The notes: generated by a model not told the origin, from the sequence alone. DNA of 64,000 nucleotides from Segetibacter aerophilus (GCF_007991655.1 NZ_BJYT01000001.1:770942-834941); one strand, 5' to 3'; counted from the stretch's first letter, positions 35,711 through 45,353 are shown. Numbers and translations are program-made.

Positions 35711-38700
35711 TTAAAATCCCACGTTCACGCCAAAAGCAAAAGTTCGTGTGGTAGGATAAATGGCTAATTCAATACCACCGTCAAGCGTACCTCCGTTGTT
35801 TATTTCAGGAGTAAATCCACTATAACTGGTGAAAGTGGCCAGGTTCTGAGCCGTAGCAAATACTCTTAAACTTTGCATACTAAACTTATCCAGCAGTCGT
35901 CGGGGAAGGGTATAACCTACAGTTAGATTGTTTATTCTAAAAAAATCTCCCTTTTCAAGGAAGTAGGTAGAGGCAGGTAGTTCGTTAAGATTAGCTCTTG
36001 GAACATTTGTATTTGTATTGCCGGGAGTCCAACGATTGTTTACTACTGAAGTTTCTATGTTATCTCTGAAATCACCACGTGCTGCTTTTTTCCCATTGTA
36101 AATCTTCCCACCTCCTGTACCATAGCCGCCAAAAGACAAGTCTAAAGCTTTAAAGCTTAATCCGCCATTTATTCCATAAGTAATATTTGGTTGATACGAT
36201 CCCTGGTAAACTCTGTCATCAGCATTGATAACTTTATCCTTATTAATGTCGCGGTATCTTAAATCACCAGGTTTTGCTCCTGGCTGTGCAGACGAAGCAA
36301 CTTCAGCTTCGGTTTGAAAAATGCCTTCAACTTCCCAAAGGAAAAAACTACCTATTGGCTGGCCATTATCAGATTTAGTGGTAAAGCCTTGCCCGCCTAC
36401 ACTTCCACTACTGAGAGCTTGCCCTCCATTAAGTTTTTCAATTCTGTTTCGGTTATAAGCCAGGTTGACGCCGAGGTTGTATCTCCAATCGCTGCCGATT
36501 CTATCTTGCCAGTTCAATGCAACCTCGACGCCTTTGTTCGTGAAAGTTGCTGCATTCGTGATGTACTCATTATTAGGATCTCCTAAAATTGCCGGAATAT
36601 TTATGCGAACTAATGCGTCACTAGTTTTTCTATCGTAAAAATCTACTGTACCTGATAAACGGTTTTTTATCAGGCTAAAATCTAGTCCAACGTTTACTTC
36701 CCTTGTGACTTCCCATTTAAGACTGGGGTCAGCGAGCTCTTCGAGTCGTAGGTTAAGCACCTCCTGACCATTAAAGAAATAGGGCAGATTTACCGTTGCT
36801 AACGGAACAAACAAATTGCTTGGAATTCCATCATTACCCACTTTGCCATAGCTCGCTCTTAATTTCAGGTTATTAAAAGTTTTCTGATCACCCATAAACC
36901 CTTCGTTGCTAAGCACCCATCCTGCTCCAACGGAAGGGAAATAACCCCAACGATTATTTGCAGGCAAACGTGATGAAGCGTCAGCTCGTATCGTTCCCGT
37001 TAAAAAATACTTGTCTTTATAGTTGTAGTTTAAGCGACTTAAATAAGAGTTTCGGGTAGACCTGTCGCCATCGTTAAAGTTTCTTGCACCAATAGTGGAA
37101 CCTGCGTTTAAATACCATTGATCTTTATCCTGCGGAACATCGACCCTTGATCCACCAATGCTACGCGTGCGTATATCTTCAGCCGTAATACCGGCAAGCA
37201 GGGTCAAGTTGTGGTCGCCAAATCTTTTTGCAGCTGTAGCAGTATTATCCCATACCCAACGGTTGCCTTCACTTTCTGTAACAGTCAGAGAACTCTTGTC
37301 ACGCAGCTGGTTGCTACCCGAAGTCAGAAACACGTTGTCAGGACCTACGTTGGCATACTTGTACCCGTAAGAGATACTTCTAAAATTGTTTTTATCAACG
37401 CCAAAACTTGATCTTAATGTTAGCCATGTAATCGGTTTATATTCTCCAACCACATTACCTTGGAAGCGGTCCCCTTTGCCGGAGTTGTCATTTTTATCCT
37501 GGTCAAGAATTGGGTTGCCGACATTATTTGAAAGGGAAGTATTACCATACTTTCCATTCTGCTTAGCGATCACATAAGGTGCCGCACGATAAGCCACGTT
37601 AAAAGCACCAAGGTCAACATTTCGAACAGTGCTGCGACTATATGATAACAGAGTGGAGATCTTGAAATTATTAGTAATCTTATAGTCGTTGTTATTTCTT
37701 ATGGTTAACCTTTTAAAATCGTTGGTTCTAATAATTCCTTCATCGCTGAGATAACCTGCACTCAAGAAATAATTCACTTTATCGCTACCACCTGCAACAG
37801 AGACGTTGTGGTTTTGAAAGAACCCTTTTTTCAAAATTTCGTTGTACCAGTCTGTGTTGCCACCTGAAGCAAGTGTCGCAGCAGTTACAATACTATCGCC
37901 ACTGCCGTAGTAAACACTTGCTTCATTTACGTAGCCGGCATATTGTTTTGCCCCTGCCATGTTTACAAGTTTGGTAGCTTCTTTTACACCAAGTGTAGCA
38001 TCATAGCTCACCACCATTTTTCCTGCTCTGCCCCTTTTTGTTGTAATTAGTATTACACCATTGGCCGCGCGCATACCATAGATGGCTGTTGCAGATGCAT
38101 CCTTAAGAATGTCCATACTGGTGATGTCAGCAGAGTTTATATTTCTGATATCATCGCTGATAACACCATCTACTACATATAAAGGGTTAGCACCGGCGAG
38201 CATAGTGCCCGTACCTCTGATACGAATGACAGGTAACGCATTTGGATCGCCACTACTAATTACCTGCACACCGGCTACTTTGCCTTGTACCGCCTGCGTT
38301 GCAGTAAGTACAGGTTGCCTTGATAGTTCACTTCCACTTACTGATGCTACAGAACCTGTAAGGTCTCGCCTTCTTTGTGTACCATATCCTACAACGATTA
38401 CCTGTTCCAGCTCCCGGTTAGATGCTGCGAGAGAAACGGTAAGGTCAGTTTGAGTTCCTACAGGTACTTCCAGATTCTGAAAGCCCACGGCCGTTACTAC
38501 AAGCGTATCTGAGGGAGCTACGGTAATGGTAAATTTTCCTGCAGCGTTTGTAGAGGTTCCCCGCGACGTGCCTTTTACGGTAACACTAGCTGCGTTTACG
38601 GGAGTACCACCGGCACCCGTAACTGTTCCGGTAACAGGAGCTTGTCGAGCCATTAATGAAATAGGAAAAAAGAGAAGAAAAACAGCAAAAGTGCTGATGG

Positions 38701-38746
38701 TAGTCTTTAATGAAGATTGGATTAAGCCCTTTAAAAAATGATTCAT
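35711..38746 (-). CDS. SusC/RagA-family TonB-dependent outer-membrane transporter (second copy)
   Basis: The 1011-residue protein has an export signal (ending LMARQ), regulatory-like domain (VTGTVTGAGGTPVNAASVTV), LEQVIVVGYGTQRRRDLTG box, plug (AGVQVISSGDPNALPVIRIRG, YVVDGVISDD, SMDILKDASATAIYGMRAANG) and a barrel ending in FAFGVNVGF. It is the first gene of a four-gene unit susC-susD-LamG-GH144 on the minus strand. The unit is likely under the AraC-type regulator or a hybrid system not in this window; no anti-sigma or HTCS gene is adjacent. Confidence 0.96.
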   Translation of the reverse strand: MNHFLKGLIQSSLKTTISTFAVFLLFFPISLMARQAPVTGTVTGAGGTPVNAASVTVKGTSRGTSTNAAGKFTITVAPSDTLVVTAVGFQNLEVPVGTQTDLTVSLAASNRELEQVIVVGYGTQRRRDLTGSVASVSGSELSRQPVLTATQAVQGKVAGVQVISSGDPNALPVIRIRGTGTMLAGANPLYVVDGVISDDIRNINSADITSMDILKDASATAIYGMRAANGVILITTKRGRAGKMVVSYDATLGVKEATKLVNMAGAKQYAGYVNEASVYYGSGDSIVTAATLASGGNTDWYNEILKKGFFQNHNVSVAGGSDKVNYFLSAGYLSDEGIIRTNDFKRLTIRNNNDYKITNNFKISTLLSYSRSTVRNVDLGAFNVAYRAAPYVIAKQNGKYGNTSLSNNVGNPILDQDKNDNSGKGDRFQGNVVGEYKPITWLTLRSSFGVDKNNFRSISYGYKYANVGPDNVFLTSGSNQLRDKSSLTVTESEGNRWVWDNTATAAKRFGDHNLTLLAGITAEDIRTRSIGGSRVDVPQDKDQWYLNAGSTIGARNFNDGDRSTRNSYLSRLNYNYKDKYFLTGTIRADASSRLPANNRWGYFPSVGAGWVLSNEGFMGDQKTFNNLKLRASYGKVGNDGIPSNLFVPLATVNLPYFFNGQEVLNLRLEELADPSLKWEVTREVNVGLDFSLIKNRLSGTVDFYDRKTSDALVRINIPAILGDPNNEYITNAATFTNKGVEVALNWQDRIGSDWRYNLGVNLAYNRNRIEKLNGGQALSSGSVGGQGFTTKSDNGQPIGSFFLWEVEGIFQTEAEVASSAQPGAKPGDLRYRDINKDKVINADDRVYQGSYQPNITYGINGGLSFKALDLSFGGYGTGGGKIYNGKKAARGDFRDNIETSVVNNRWTPGNTNTNVPRANLNELPASTYFLEKGDFFRINNLTVGYTLPRRLLDKFSMQSLRVFATAQNLATFTSYSGFTPEINNGGTLDGGIELAIYPTTRTFAFGVNVGF

Positions 38747-39208
38747 TTTTGTTATTTATTGGTAAAGCAATCACAACATGTGGGTCAACAAAAGAAGTTG
38801 TCAGAAGAAATAATTACGCAGGATGAAGATGCTTTATGTGAAGCAGTAGGTATTTCATATGCAAGACATTTTTACAACAAAAAATCCTGCCAGCCAAAAA
38901 TTGGAACGGATGTATAACTGTAGTTGAAGACAGCAATTCAAAGAGTTATGCTGCGTAGGAAAAGGCGATGTTGTGAATGGTACGAGCGTTGAGGGTTATG
39001 CTTTGGATAATAAGGATGTATTAAGATAAAATGATAAATATCTAGCAAAAAAACCCTGACACCAATGGTTGGAAAATACAAGCGAAAGACATCTATGCAA
39101 CCGCAGTAACTTTATGGGGACGTGAGAAAGAAAGTGAAATATTGTTGTGAGTGTAGGAGCTGGCAGCACTTGCAATCAATTTAACAGTAACAAAAATGTG
39201 ATCTTTGT
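38747..39208 (-). other. Leader/promoter region of the second susC unit
   Basis: About 460 bp without a gene. The minus strand contains the 11-bp palindrome CCAACCATTGG near 39062-39072 followed by an A/T tract; an AACCATTG word also occurs in the hairpin of the first susC leader (25121-25144). No exact TAnnTTTG box was found on the minus strand. Confidence 0.4.
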
Positions 39209-39757
39209 CTATTTCTTTTGCCCATTATTTAAAAACTCTAATTTAAAAAGAGAAGGGCTTTGTCCTGTCACTTTCTTAAACTGTTTTGATAGATGAGCAG
39301 TACTACTATAATTTAACATGTTTGCTGTTTCAGTGAGAGATAAGTTTTCAAACGTTAATAGTTCTTTCGCTCGATGAATCTTTTTTTCAATCAAAAAGTG
39401 TTCAATTGTTTTTCCTTCTTGTAACCTAAATAGATTTGATAAGTAGGTATAGTTGTAATGTAACTTCTGACTTAGGTAGTCGGATAAGTTGATGGATAAT
39501 TTATCTCTTTTATAAACTAATTCTATTATTAGTTTTTTGATTTTTTCTGGAAGTAGGATATGTAAGTCTGTAACTAATTCTAAATCATATTTTTGCAATT
39601 CACAACCAAAGAGAAAAATTTTTTCTGCACCTACAGTTTCTGTTAATTCAATTACTCCAGAATTTATAGACACATAAGGTATTTCAAATTTTTGTAGTAA
39701 AAGCTTCACAACTTCGGTGCAGCAAGGACAAATCATTTTTCCTACGAAGATTTTCAT
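39209..39757 (-). CDS. AraC-family regulator with N-terminal CxxC (heavy-metal-like) domain
   Basis: The ATG at 39757 gives 182 residues; a start 15 codons upstream is possible but less apt. Residues 1-70 resemble an HMA-like betaalphabeta domain with MICPCC (Cys10, Cys12, Cys13), an alpha helix and GVIELTE. The C-terminal about 100 residues are an AraC HTH pair: LSDYLSQKLHYNYTYLSNLF, then AKELLTFENLSLTETANMLN and SSTAHLSKQFKKVTGQSPS. It may sense a metal or redox cue, or the Cys may be structural. It lies upstream of the second susC on the same strand with 462 bp between. Whether it controls sugar genes is unknown. Confidence 0.8.
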   Translation of the reverse strand: MKIFVGKMICPCCTEVVKLLLQKFEIPYVSINSGVIELTETVGAEKIFLFGCELQKYDLELVTDLHILLPEKIKKLIIELVYKRDKLSINLSDYLSQKLHYNYTYLSNLFRLQEGKTIEHFLIEKKIHRAKELLTFENLSLTETANMLNYSSTAHLSKQFKKVTGQSPSLFKLEFLNNGQKK

Positions 39758-40197
39758 GTTTTCGGTTTTTATTACAAATAAGATTTTGTAATCAATTAGC
39801 AAAGCATGAACTGCATGAATATTGGAGGATCTGATGTCGAAAAAGACCCTATAATGGCTAGAAAAAATTTATTTTTCTACTGTTAATATAGTAAAAAATA
39901 TCTACATATTATAGTAAAAGCTCTTAAATTATTTGAAGTAACAGATTGGATTTTAGAAGTAGGGGGGTAGCGACTACTTTCTGAAAAGCTGCTAATTATA
40001 CCTTTTAAGTTGCTAGTGCTTTTTTATTAAAATAATGTTTGAAAACCTGTAAACTATGCAACAGTATACAATTAAAGTATAATATAATTTAGGTTAGATT
40101 AATTTAATATTGTTATGTTCTTTAATGATACAGAATGTTAATATCCCCCTACTTGTTAAGACAAGATCATAAGGCAAAGCATTAAATCAATTTTTAC
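39758..40197. other. AT-rich divergent intergenic region
   Basis: About 440 bp of very AT-rich DNA separating the AraC gene (-) from the regulator gene (+). ATAGTAAAA occurs twice about 22 bp apart (near 39888 and 39912) and TTTTTCTACT/AGTAAAAAA near 39873-39898 forms a loose dyad. No gene is called; a 26-codon ORF at about 39826 looks random. Confidence 0.4.
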
Positions 40198-40228
40198 TTT
40201 GACAAAAAAGTCTGTCCATATCAATTTG
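40198..40228 (+). promoter_or_regulatory. Putative promoter of the HTH/TPR-like regulator
   Basis: TTTG (40198-40201), 19 bp, then TCAATTTG (40221-40228): the TTTG / TAnnTTTG arrangement with one mismatch at position 2. It would give a leader of about 40 nt before ATG 40276. Confidence 0.45.
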
Positions 40229-40275
40229 ATGTAGAGATTGATAGTTGGCATTTTAAAACAAACTAATTGCTTTTT

Positions 40276-41511
40276 ATGGAAGTCAAAAAAGTAACTTTTC
40301 TAAAAGAAGAGGTTGAAAAGACTTTCGGTAGAAAAATTCTTATCGCTTCAGATTGTGACAGTTTAAGCAAGGATATCTACCGGCAGACAAATGTAAAGCT
40401 AAGTTTAAACACTCTCAGACGCTTCTTCAATTTGATAAAAAGCAAGTATCAGGTTTCTTTATTTACTTTAGATTTATTGTCCCGTTACTGCGGCTTTCCT
40501 TCCTTCTCAGAGTTAGCGAAGGATGGAGAAGCATTGCCGCAGAATAGCAATGATCCGGGATTATTGAATTTTCTAACCTTACTGTTCAGTGATTCAGATG
40601 TAAAGTGTATTAATGATGTGACGTACATTAACTTAATTCATACTACTATAGTTTATTTAGATAAGAAGCCAAATATTATTGATCAGCTTCAACGACGAAT
40701 AGCAAAAACATCAAACGGGCAAATATTTTATTATGAACAGTCGATTAATATCGACAAATTGGATTCATACTATGGAGTAGGCCTGTGTTATTATTTGAAC
40801 GAAAAAAGAACAGTTGAGGCCCAAATATTCGGAAACGCTCTTCTCTGTTTTCGTTACTGGCTTACAATGAATAAGGAAGGGATTAAAAAGCATCACAAAG
40901 AGGTTTTGTGTTATACTATTTATGAAAACATACCACCGTCTATAGCAGGTAGGTATTTTGCTACTCAATTGTATTTTGCAGAAGCTTTTAATAGGGAAAT
41001 AAGCTCTATCCTAACTCGGGCGCGGGAATTTTATAGTTCTATAAAACCTTCAAAATTCATCTATCAAGATTTTCCGGCTTTTGAATATATACTGTCAGAA
41101 GCACTAGTACTTACCAATCAATATGATGAAGCATTGTTTTATATAAATGAAGCCATTAAAAAAAGGAATAATAAAGTCGCTCCTCATGTTGACTTAAGAT
41201 TATTTGAGTCTATCTATTTAAATCAGGCAATAGCACTTGCAAATACCGGCAAAGAGGAAAAATCAATAGATATATTAGAGACAATTACTTCTATGAATTT
41301 TTACTTCTTGTCAAGAAACTTTAATCGAATCTTGTACTTCTCCTTACAGCAGACAATCAGAAAAAGAAAATCAATTGATGAGCAATTACGATACTTAGTG
41401 GAACAGACAGGATTCAAAAAGCTACTTGTTAAAAGTATGGAAACAGTAGCAGTAGTTCTACATGTCTTAATTAACGTACAGGTATTTTGTTTATCTAATA
41501 GCATAGGTTAA
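40276..41511 (+). CDS. HTH-like/TPR-like regulator upstream of the polysaccharide locus
   Basis: The ATG at 40276 gives 411 residues (TTG 40267 is an alternative). Residues about 5-85 look like a small DNA-binding-type helical domain that I recall from other Bacteroidota proteins: KTFGRKILIASDCDSLSKDI, LSLNTLRRFFNLIKS, YCGFPSFSELAKDG. The remainder is a run of helices with TPR-like spacing, for example YDEALFYINEAIKKRNNKVA and IALANTGKEEKSIDILETI. No transmembrane segment or catalytic motif is visible. It precedes wza by 404 bp on the same strand and could regulate the polysaccharide genes. Exact family unknown. Confidence 0.6.
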   Translation: MEVKKVTFLKEEVEKTFGRKILIASDCDSLSKDIYRQTNVKLSLNTLRRFFNLIKSKYQVSLFTLDLLSRYCGFPSFSELAKDGEALPQNSNDPGLLNFLTLLFSDSDVKCINDVTYINLIHTTIVYLDKKPNIIDQLQRRIAKTSNGQIFYYEQSINIDKLDSYYGVGLCYYLNEKRTVEAQIFGNALLCFRYWLTMNKEGIKKHHKEVLCYTIYENIPPSIAGRYFATQLYFAEAFNREISSILTRAREFYSSIKPSKFIYQDFPAFEYILSEALVLTNQYDEALFYINEAIKKRNNKVAPHVDLRLFESIYLNQAIALANTGKEEKSIDILETITSMNFYFLSRNFNRILYFSLQQTIRKRKSIDEQLRYLVEQTGFKKLLVKSMETVAVVLHVLINVQVFCLSNSIG

Positions 41512-41915
41512 TCTATCTGTTTAAGATTTCATGAAAGCTACTAATTGAATTAGCAGTTCATTGAAGCACGATGCCTGAAAATGCTTATTGTAGCATTATA
41601 AGGCCCGTCCCAGTTGTCTTATGCGTGTGAAATTCAACTGATATTAGAAGAAGATTACTGCAAATTTAATGAGCAAAAGTGGACAAAAAATTAGGCAAAC
41701 CCTATTATATCTTAGAGAAAGAATTAGATGAATAAGAAAGATTTATAAGAGATCATTTAACTGTCGTTGAAGCGACACTTAGATTTAAGTGAGTGGACAT
41801 TTTACTAGTTGCCCCCCCCAGTAGAATGGCTAGGGAAATTTCAAATTTTGACATTGCAATTTCCCATCAATTTTTTGCCAATCATTACTTTTTAAAATAC
41901 CAAAACTATTAATAA
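41512..41915 (+). other. Leader region of the polysaccharide operon
   Basis: About 400 bp without a convincing gene. It contains a short stem AATGC-TTATTGTA-GCATT near 41580-41597, a word GAGCAAAAGTGGACAAAAAATTAG near 41671 that is related to one at 62520, and a run of eight C (41812-41819) about 96 bp before the wza start. An UpxY-like antiterminator in the operon could act on such a leader. Confidence 0.45.
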
Positions 41916-42701
41916 ATGATTAAGCATCGTTCATGCACTGCTATGCTCTTTCTATTACCCCTCTTTTTTTCTTGTGTCAACACAAGAAAGGCTACAAACT
42001 TCAATAATTTGGCTGACAGTACGATAGAGTACAAGATAGAAAACCTCGAGCCGGTAATCCAAAAAAATGACATCTTAAGCATTACCGTAAGCAGTGTTAA
42101 TGCTGAAGCTACAGTGCCTTTCAATCTTTATGCTAAAACGACTTCTCAAGGGAACGTAAATGCTGGTACAGCCTCTCAAAGCAATGGTTTTTTAGTAGAT
42201 CAAGACGGGACCCTACAATTTCCAATGTTAGGGAGAATAAAAGCAGCAGGCTTAACAAAAAAACAGTTGAAAAGTATTATCACGAGAGACTTAATACAAA
42301 AAAATCTTTTGTATGATCCTGTTGTTGACATCCGATATTTAAATTATAAAGTTACAGTTCTCGGTGAAGTAATACATCCATCTGTGTTTAATGTGCCAAG
42401 CGAAAAAATTACACTTCTTGAAGCCTTAGGGCTCGCAGGCGACTTAACACCTTATGCAAGACGCGACAATATTCTAATTCTCCACGAGGTCGAAGAAGGC
42501 AAGAGAGTAGCGAAGCGCATTAATCTAAATGACAATGAGTTATTGACCTCTCCATACTACTATCTTAAGTCAAATGATGTAGTATATGTTGCGGCAAATG
42601 AAGCTAAGGTTGCCAGTACCAGTACTACGAAACAATGGCTGCCGGTATTCATCAGCAGCCTCTCATTTATAGCAATTGTAGTAGATCGATTAACCAGATA
42701 A
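41916..42701 (+). CDS. Wza-type polysaccharide export lipoprotein
   Basis: The 261-residue lipoprotein (signal ending LFFSC, Cys20) has the Poly_export domain (IQKNDILSITVSSVN, QDGTLQFPMLGRIKAAGLT) and an SLBB domain (YKVTVLGEVIHPSVFNVP, ITLLEALGLAGDLTPYARRD), then a C-terminal hydrophobic helix (WLPVFISSLSFIAIVV) that crosses the outer membrane. It forms the export channel for capsule or exopolysaccharide and works with the Wzc-type kinase encoded 19 bp downstream. It is the first structural gene of the locus. Confidence 0.94.
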   Translation: MIKHRSCTAMLFLLPLFFSCVNTRKATNFNNLADSTIEYKIENLEPVIQKNDILSITVSSVNAEATVPFNLYAKTTSQGNVNAGTASQSNGFLVDQDGTLQFPMLGRIKAAGLTKKQLKSIITRDLIQKNLLYDPVVDIRYLNYKVTVLGEVIHPSVFNVPSEKITLLEALGLAGDLTPYARRDNILILHEVEEGKRVAKRINLNDNELLTSPYYYLKSNDVVYVAANEAKVASTSTTKQWLPVFISSLSFIAIVVDRLTR

Positions 42702-42720
42702 TTTAAAATATAATAATGAC

Positions 42721-45063
42721 ATGGAAGCGAAAAGACCTATAATTTTAAAGAAGGAAAAAGGAGTTGTTGAGCGATTTATATACAGTTATTTGCCTTATTG
42801 GCCCCTTTTTGCCCTACTACTAGTTGTATTTTTAGTCGCTGGAAGTTTTTACTTGTACCTCACTAAACCGATCTATGAAATATCTGCTGATATACTAATT
42901 AAAGACGAGAAAAAAGGAGCTGATGAATCAAAAATACTAGATGCTCTAAATATTTATTCGTCCAATAAAATTGTTGAAAATGAAATTGAAGTTATTCAAT
43001 CTAAAGAATTACTAAAAAAGGTTGTTAATAGTTTAAGTCTTTATGCCCCTGTTTTTGAGGCCACCCCTATAGCTTCCTATTCCGCTTTTACCTCCTCGCC
43101 CGTTACAGTTGAATTAGCAGACCCTGATATGATAGTAGAAGTTGTAGAAAGGATTGATTTTACTTATAACAAAATAAAAAAGACGATTGATATAGCGGGC
43201 AAGAGCTATCCTTTAGATCAATGGGTTACTACTTCTTTTGGGACAGCCAAATTTAATATTAACCGATACTTCAAAACAGCAACTACTAACAATCTATATT
43301 TTTCTCTGGTTCCTCCAAAGCAGGCTCTTAATAGCCTTATTCTAAATTTAAATGTATCTCCAATAAATAAGCTTTCGTCTGTAATTCATTTAACTATTAA
43401 AGATGAAGTGACTCAACGAGGTAAAGAAATATTAAACCTTCTTATTAGTGAATACAATCAGGCTGCAATAAATGACAAAAACCTTCTAACGTCGAATACC
43501 CTTTCATTTGTGGAGACTCGCATAAAATACGTAGTTAGAGAGCTGGACTCGATTGAAAATCAACTGCGAAAATTTAAGACTGACAAGGGAGTTGTTGATA
43601 TAAGTGAACAAGGACGGCTCTACTTACAAAACGTGGGTGATAACGACCGTAAAATGACCGAGGTAAATATGGAAATGGCAATGTTAAATGAAGTTGAAAA
43701 ATATGTTCAGGCCAAGGATAGCCAGATTGGTATAGTACCTTCTATAGCTGGGTTAAAAGATCCGTTGCTTGCACAATTACTACAAAGGTACTACGATGCC
43801 CAAATGCAATACGAAAGATTAAGAAAGACGATACCAGGAGGAAATCCAATAATGTTTTCGTTGAGAAATGAAATTGACAAAATGAAACCCACAATTTTGG
43901 AAAATATTCAAAATCAGCGGGTAAGCATGCAGGCAAGCAAAAGCAATTTAAGTGCAAGCACCGGCACATACAATTCCATGCTTCATTCAATTCCCGGAAA
44001 GGAAAGAGATTTATTAAATATAAGCCGACAACAAACTATAAAAAATGCCGCTTATTCATTTTTATTACAAAAGAGAGAGGAAACAGCATTGGCAAATGCC
44101 GCTACTGTTGCAGATAGTAGAATCATTGATCACCCAGAAGCATCATTCTTACCCGTCAGCCCAAAAGTGTGGCTAATATTTCTAGGGGCTTTTGCGCTTT
44201 CAATGATTTCGGGAGTAATTTTTATAAGTGGAAAAGAATTGTTAACAAACAAAATTTTATTTCGTACCGACATTGAAGCCATAACAAACGCTCCAATTGT
44301 GGCTGAAGTAATTAATGTTAAGGGGAAGAAAAAATCTTTTATCATAAATAATACTATTAAAGAGGCTGCCTCAATCGAGCAATTCCGCCATCTTAGGGCT
44401 AATCTAGGCTTAAACAACAGACAATTGGAAAATAAAAAGATACTTGTTACGTCAAGCGTTGCTTCTGAAGGGAAAACTTTTATCAGTAATAACCTTGCAT
44501 TAAGTATTGCTAACTCGGGGAGAAAAGTAGTATTAATCGATTTCGACTTGAGAAATCCTAAAACTACAGGGTGGTATAAAAAATCAGTTGATAGGGGAAT
44601 CGCGGACTTTTTAGAAAGAAGTGAACAAAAAATTGAAGACATTATTTACACTACCGATCACCCGAAACTCTTTTTGATACCTGCAGGAAAGTCCCGCAGT
44701 AATCCTACAGAGTTGCTGTTGAATGCAGATTTAAGTAAACTGTTTGACTATTTGATTAACATCTTCGATTTCATAATCATTGATTCTAGCCCCATTGATC
44801 CTGTTACTGATGCTTATATACTTTCTGAATATTGTAATTCCACCTTATTTGTTGTTAGGCATGATTTCACAACAAAAGCGATGGTAGAACTATTAGATGC
44901 AAGTAATAAAGTTAATGCTCTTCGCCACGTATCTATTGTTTTTAATGGAATTAAGCCAAGGGGTTTCTTAAAGAAGGGATATGGTAGTGGGTTTGGTTAT
45001 GGACTCAAAAAGGTATATAGTGACAGCGTCTATGAAGGACAAAGCACGAACAGTAACGTTTAG
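42721..45063 (+). CDS. Wzc-type chain-length regulator / BY tyrosine kinase
   Basis: The 780-residue inner-membrane protein has a TM helix at about 21-44, a periplasmic Wzz-like coiled-coil domain (ADILIKDEKKGADESKILDA, coiled coil around 255-410), a second TM near 478-500, and a cytoplasmic BY-kinase domain. Walker A is SSVASEGKTFISNN, Walker A' is VVLIDFDLRNP, and Walker B is FIIIDSSP. A C-terminal Tyr cluster (Tyr754, 760, 766, 771) suits autophosphorylation. It couples assembly and export with Wza and Wzy. No separate phosphatase is visible in the locus. Confidence 0.94.
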   Translation: MEAKRPIILKKEKGVVERFIYSYLPYWPLFALLLVVFLVAGSFYLYLTKPIYEISADILIKDEKKGADESKILDALNIYSSNKIVENEIEVIQSKELLKKVVNSLSLYAPVFEATPIASYSAFTSSPVTVELADPDMIVEVVERIDFTYNKIKKTIDIAGKSYPLDQWVTTSFGTAKFNINRYFKTATTNNLYFSLVPPKQALNSLILNLNVSPINKLSSVIHLTIKDEVTQRGKEILNLLISEYNQAAINDKNLLTSNTLSFVETRIKYVVRELDSIENQLRKFKTDKGVVDISEQGRLYLQNVGDNDRKMTEVNMEMAMLNEVEKYVQAKDSQIGIVPSIAGLKDPLLAQLLQRYYDAQMQYERLRKTIPGGNPIMFSLRNEIDKMKPTILENIQNQRVSMQASKSNLSASTGTYNSMLHSIPGKERDLLNISRQQTIKNAAYSFLLQKREETALANAATVADSRIIDHPEASFLPVSPKVWLIFLGAFALSMISGVIFISGKELLTNKILFRTDIEAITNAPIVAEVINVKGKKKSFIINNTIKEAASIEQFRHLRANLGLNNRQLENKKILVTSSVASEGKTFISNNLALSIANSGRKVVLIDFDLRNPKTTGWYKKSVDRGIADFLERSEQKIEDIIYTTDHPKLFLIPAGKSRSNPTELLLNADLSKLFDYLINIFDFIIIDSSPIDPVTDAYILSEYCNSTLFVVRHDFTTKAMVELLDASNKVNALRHVSIVFNGIKPRGFLKKGYGSGFGYGLKKVYSDSVYEGQSTNSNV

Positions 45064-45353
45064 CATTTCTTTCATTCTCCCTTAAATTTTTGGTTCTAAA
45101 ATTTTTCCTTGACTACAAGCTGTAGTTAGGTTGGGCGAAGCCTGTCCTTTAAGAAAAAGATGTAATGCAGAAAAAGTTGAATGAACTGAAGGTCGATTGT
45201 TAGCAATGGCGACAGAAGTGTAAGCTCAACCAAGGGTCTGTAAATGCTTCCGCCCACAAACTGCAAAATTTTATCGAACCTTAGCCTGGCGCACCTGTAG
45301 CCCAGCTCAGCGAAGCTTATTCTTAAAAAAATACCATTTAAAAGAAAACAATT
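45064..45353 (+). other. Long gap between wzc and the NusG-like gene
   Basis: About 290 bp, much longer than other gaps in the locus. It holds a perfect ACTACA-AGC-TGTAGT dyad (45112-45126) without a T run. It may carry a separate promoter or antitermination site for the remaining genes. No gene was seen. Confidence 0.4.

Noticed and set aside
39826..39906. 26-codon plus-strand ORF in the divergent AT-rich region
   Set aside because: No start signal and no motif; expected by chance.
44130..44642. 170-codon antisense ORF within the tyrosine kinase gene
   Set aside because: No domain features; full overlap with the well-supported BY-kinase domain.
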